Of a stretch of 64,000 bases of DNA, positions 62,618 through 64,000 are shown piece after piece. The stretch is from Dinoroseobacter sp039192165 (GTDB lineage Bacteria; Pseudomonadota; Alphaproteobacteria; Rhodobacterales; Rhodobacteraceae): the NCBI GenBank assembly GCA_039192165.1, contig JBCCXD010000013.1, positions 8,990-72,989 of the forward strand, in the 5' to 3' direction. The position numbers and the translations under genes are program-made. Within the stretch, counting starts at the first letter, position 1. Each line of letters opens with the position of its first letter. The notes under the pieces were generated by a model. It saw only the letters and a program-made list of their open reading frames with translations, was not told the DNA's origin and ran no database searches.

Positions 62618-62648
62618 ACCGCCTCGCATCTGCGACGGCGGTTTTTTC
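62618..62648 (+). terminator. Rho-independent terminator of rpmJ
   Basis: ACCGCC-TCGCA-TC-TGCGA-C-GGCGGT stem (nearly continuous 11 bp) followed by T5-6. Confidence 0.93.
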
Positions 62649-62736
62649 TCGGCTGCAGGGCAAAGAGGCATGATCCACATCAAGGACCGAACAACCAGAC
62701 TTCGCTTTGCTGGACATCGCTTAAAGGGAGGTTTTC

Positions 62737-63396
62737 GTGGGCTGGTCTGAGTTTGTACTTGCACTGGTCGCATTCCTTCTCAGCCACACCATTCCGGTGC
62801 GGGCACCGGTAAAACCTTGGCTGGTCGCACGCATCGGCTCACACGGATTCGCAGCGTTCTATTCGGCCCTGTCGCTGGCTTTGCTCGGATGGGTAATTGT
62901 CGCGGCTGAGCGCGCACCCTACGTCCAGATTTGGGCTTGGGCTCCTTGGCAGAACTGGCTGGCGATCGCAGGCATGCTGGTTGCAAGCCTGATTGTGGCT
63001 CTGAGCCTCGGTAAGCCGAATCCCTTTTCTTTCGGAGGGCCTGACTCAGGATTTGATCCCGACGCGCCGGGTTTGGTGCGCGCAACGCGCCATCCGCTTC
63101 TGGTGGCGCTTGCGCTCTGGGCAGTTCTGCACGGGGTTGCCAACGGCAGTCTTGCCTTCGGGGTCTTATTTTTTTGCCTTGCCGGGTTTTCGATCCTGGG
63201 CATGAAGATAATCGACCGGCGCCGGCAGCGCCTCATGGGGGCTGACTGGGCGCGCATCCGAAACCGCGTTCGGGCTGCAAAAGCACCTTTGGTGCAGATA
63301 CCTCAGGATGTGGCGCGCCTGACCTGCGGTGTCATTGGATGGCTGATCCTCATCTTGGGCCATAACGCTGTGTTGGGCGTAAGCCCGTGGCCGTAG
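62737..63396 (+). CDS. NnrU family membrane protein
   Basis: 219 residues from GTG 62737 (AAAGGGAGG 5 bp upstream), five or six helices. FVLALVAFLLSHTIPVRAPVKPWLVARIGSHGFAAFYSALSLALLGWVIVAA and RATRHPLLVALALWAVLHGVANG are typical of NnrU, a protein related to isoprenylcysteine methyltransferase-fold enzymes and first linked to nitrite/NO reduction. No denitrification genes are nearby. Confidence 0.9.
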   Translation: MGWSEFVLALVAFLLSHTIPVRAPVKPWLVARIGSHGFAAFYSALSLALLGWVIVAAERAPYVQIWAWAPWQNWLAIAGMLVASLIVALSLGKPNPFSFGGPDSGFDPDAPGLVRATRHPLLVALALWAVLHGVANGSLAFGVLFFCLAGFSILGMKIIDRRRQRLMGADWARIRNRVRAAKAPLVQIPQDVARLTCGVIGWLILILGHNAVLGVSPWP

Positions 63397-63558
63397 GGAA
63401 CCCGAAAGGTCCAGCGATCGCATCTCAAAAGGTGCGCGAGATCAGCAGAACCTCTCGTCCAAATGGTCCTCTGCGCGGCACCAGGCACTGCTCGTCCTGA
63501 GAAGTTACTAGAGCCCCATGTGTCGCTAAGGCTTTGTCGCGCTTGGGGGCGGACCCAA

Positions 63559-63582
63559 GATGCGTCCAACTCAGAGGACGCA
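63559..63582. repeat. Inverted repeat in the gap before the rRNA promoter
   Basis: ATGCGTCC-N8-GGACGCAT, perfect 8-bp arms. The surrounding 63397-63680 has no gene I can support. Confidence 0.5.
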
Positions 63583-63687
63583 TACTTCTCGAATGCGGCC
63601 AACCCCATATCTGGTAGCGCCATCATCTAGGAGCCCAAGCCTGACCGAGCCTGCAAAACTTTTTATGGAATTCTCGAAAAAAGGGCC

Positions 63688-63716
63688 TTGCGACTCGTAC
63701 CGCGCAGGCATAGAAG
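63688..63716 (+). promoter_or_regulatory. Likely rRNA operon promoter
   Basis: TTGCGA (63688-63693), 17 bp, TAGAAG (63711-63716), preceded by an A-rich stretch. The form TTGCG-N17-TAGAAG followed by CCC resembles rrn promoters of Rhodobacteraceae as I remember them. Confidence 0.5.
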
Positions 63717-63857
63717 ACCCCTCACCGGCGGCGCTGAGGCACCAACGGGACGCACATCGGACGAAAAAAAAGATCGCCGGGTATGCGGATATCAGAGGCA
63801 GAGGTGAGCGGGTCGCGCCAATTTAAATTTTGGCGGCTTGTTCGTTTTTGTGTCTGA

Positions 63858-64000
63858 TGGCTCTTTGACATTGTAGTATATTCTGAAGGGATATGCGGGC
63901 GGTTTGGTTGTTTCGGCGGCTTAATTTTCTGTATATCCAACGCCTTTAGGGACTGGTTTCGGTTGGTCTTGATTATGAGGTGTCAGCTTCACTGTTTGTC
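63858..64000 (+). ncRNA. rRNA operon leader with boxA (16S gene beyond the edge)
   Basis: TGGCTCTTTGACATTG (63858-63873) matches the antitermination boxA (TGCTCTTTAACA). The following GAAGGGATATGCGGGCGG block is a conserved 16S leader processing region in Rhodobacteraceae. No mature 16S start is reached before the window ends. Confidence 0.6.

Overview
The window looks like a chromosomal segment of an alphaproteobacterium of the Rhodobacterales (Rhodobacter/Roseobacter group). The main evidence is a purple-bacterial reaction-centre operon carrying a PufX homologue, an RpoE-ChrR singlet-oxygen module with the gene neighbourhood I recall from Rhodobacter sphaeroides, COQ9, DUF1244, a Hint-domain protein, small DUF6868 and DUF3775 genes, and a Rhodobacteraceae-type rRNA leader at the right end. 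All identifications are from reading translations and motifs; no database search was run.

Layout. 1-9.7 kb: a secreted esterase/rhodanese/YHS operon (the esterase runs off the left edge), the glucan glucosyltransferase OpgH, an FkbM methyltransferase, an NMT1/THI5-type ABC transporter operon translationally coupled to a GT4 glycosyltransferase, and a cytochrome b561. 10-12.7 kb: a Cys-rich hypothetical protein, then a siderophore-interacting protein coupled to an unknown membrane-anchored protein. 12.76-16.05 kb (minus strand): a compact photosynthesis block puhC-pufQ-pufL-pufM-pufX. 16.3-35.5 kb: housekeeping genes (accA, pyk, rpmI-rplT, pheS, pheT, rpsU) mixed with a D-Ala-D-Ala dipeptidase and D-amino-acid aminotransferase pair, an N-formylglutamate amidohydrolase, aspartate dehydrogenase and GST, MscS, alanine dehydrogenase with a divergent Lrp regulator, and a HupE/UreJ pair. 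35.6-42.4 kb: COQ9, quinone oxidoreductase, and an RND efflux pair with a divergent TetR regulator. 42.4-48.9 kb: chrR-rpoE and the divergent five-gene lipid cluster (FAD oxidase, DUF1365, MFS, DUF3833, SDR). 48.9-59.5 kb: a complete branched-chain/aromatic-acid-type ABC transporter embedded between two AMP-forming acid-CoA ligases. 59.5-64 kb: a Nudix-like protein, DNA polymerase IV, a second N-formylglutamate amidohydrolase, tRNA-Val, rpmJ, NnrU, and the promoter/leader of an rRNA operon whose 16S gene lies beyond the edge.

The most unusual item is the puf block. PufL and PufM look fully functional (all bacteriochlorophyll and iron ligands are present) and PufX is retained, but the light-harvesting 1 genes pufB and pufA, normally between pufQ and pufL, are absent: only 168 bp separate pufQ from pufL and they encode no LH1-like peptide. 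puhC, normally in the distant puhA operon, sits directly upstream of pufQ, and there is no bch, crt, puhA, pufC or ppsR gene in the window. Either this is a relocated fragment of a broken photosynthesis cluster with LH1 encoded elsewhere, or an accessory reaction-centre operon without its own antenna.
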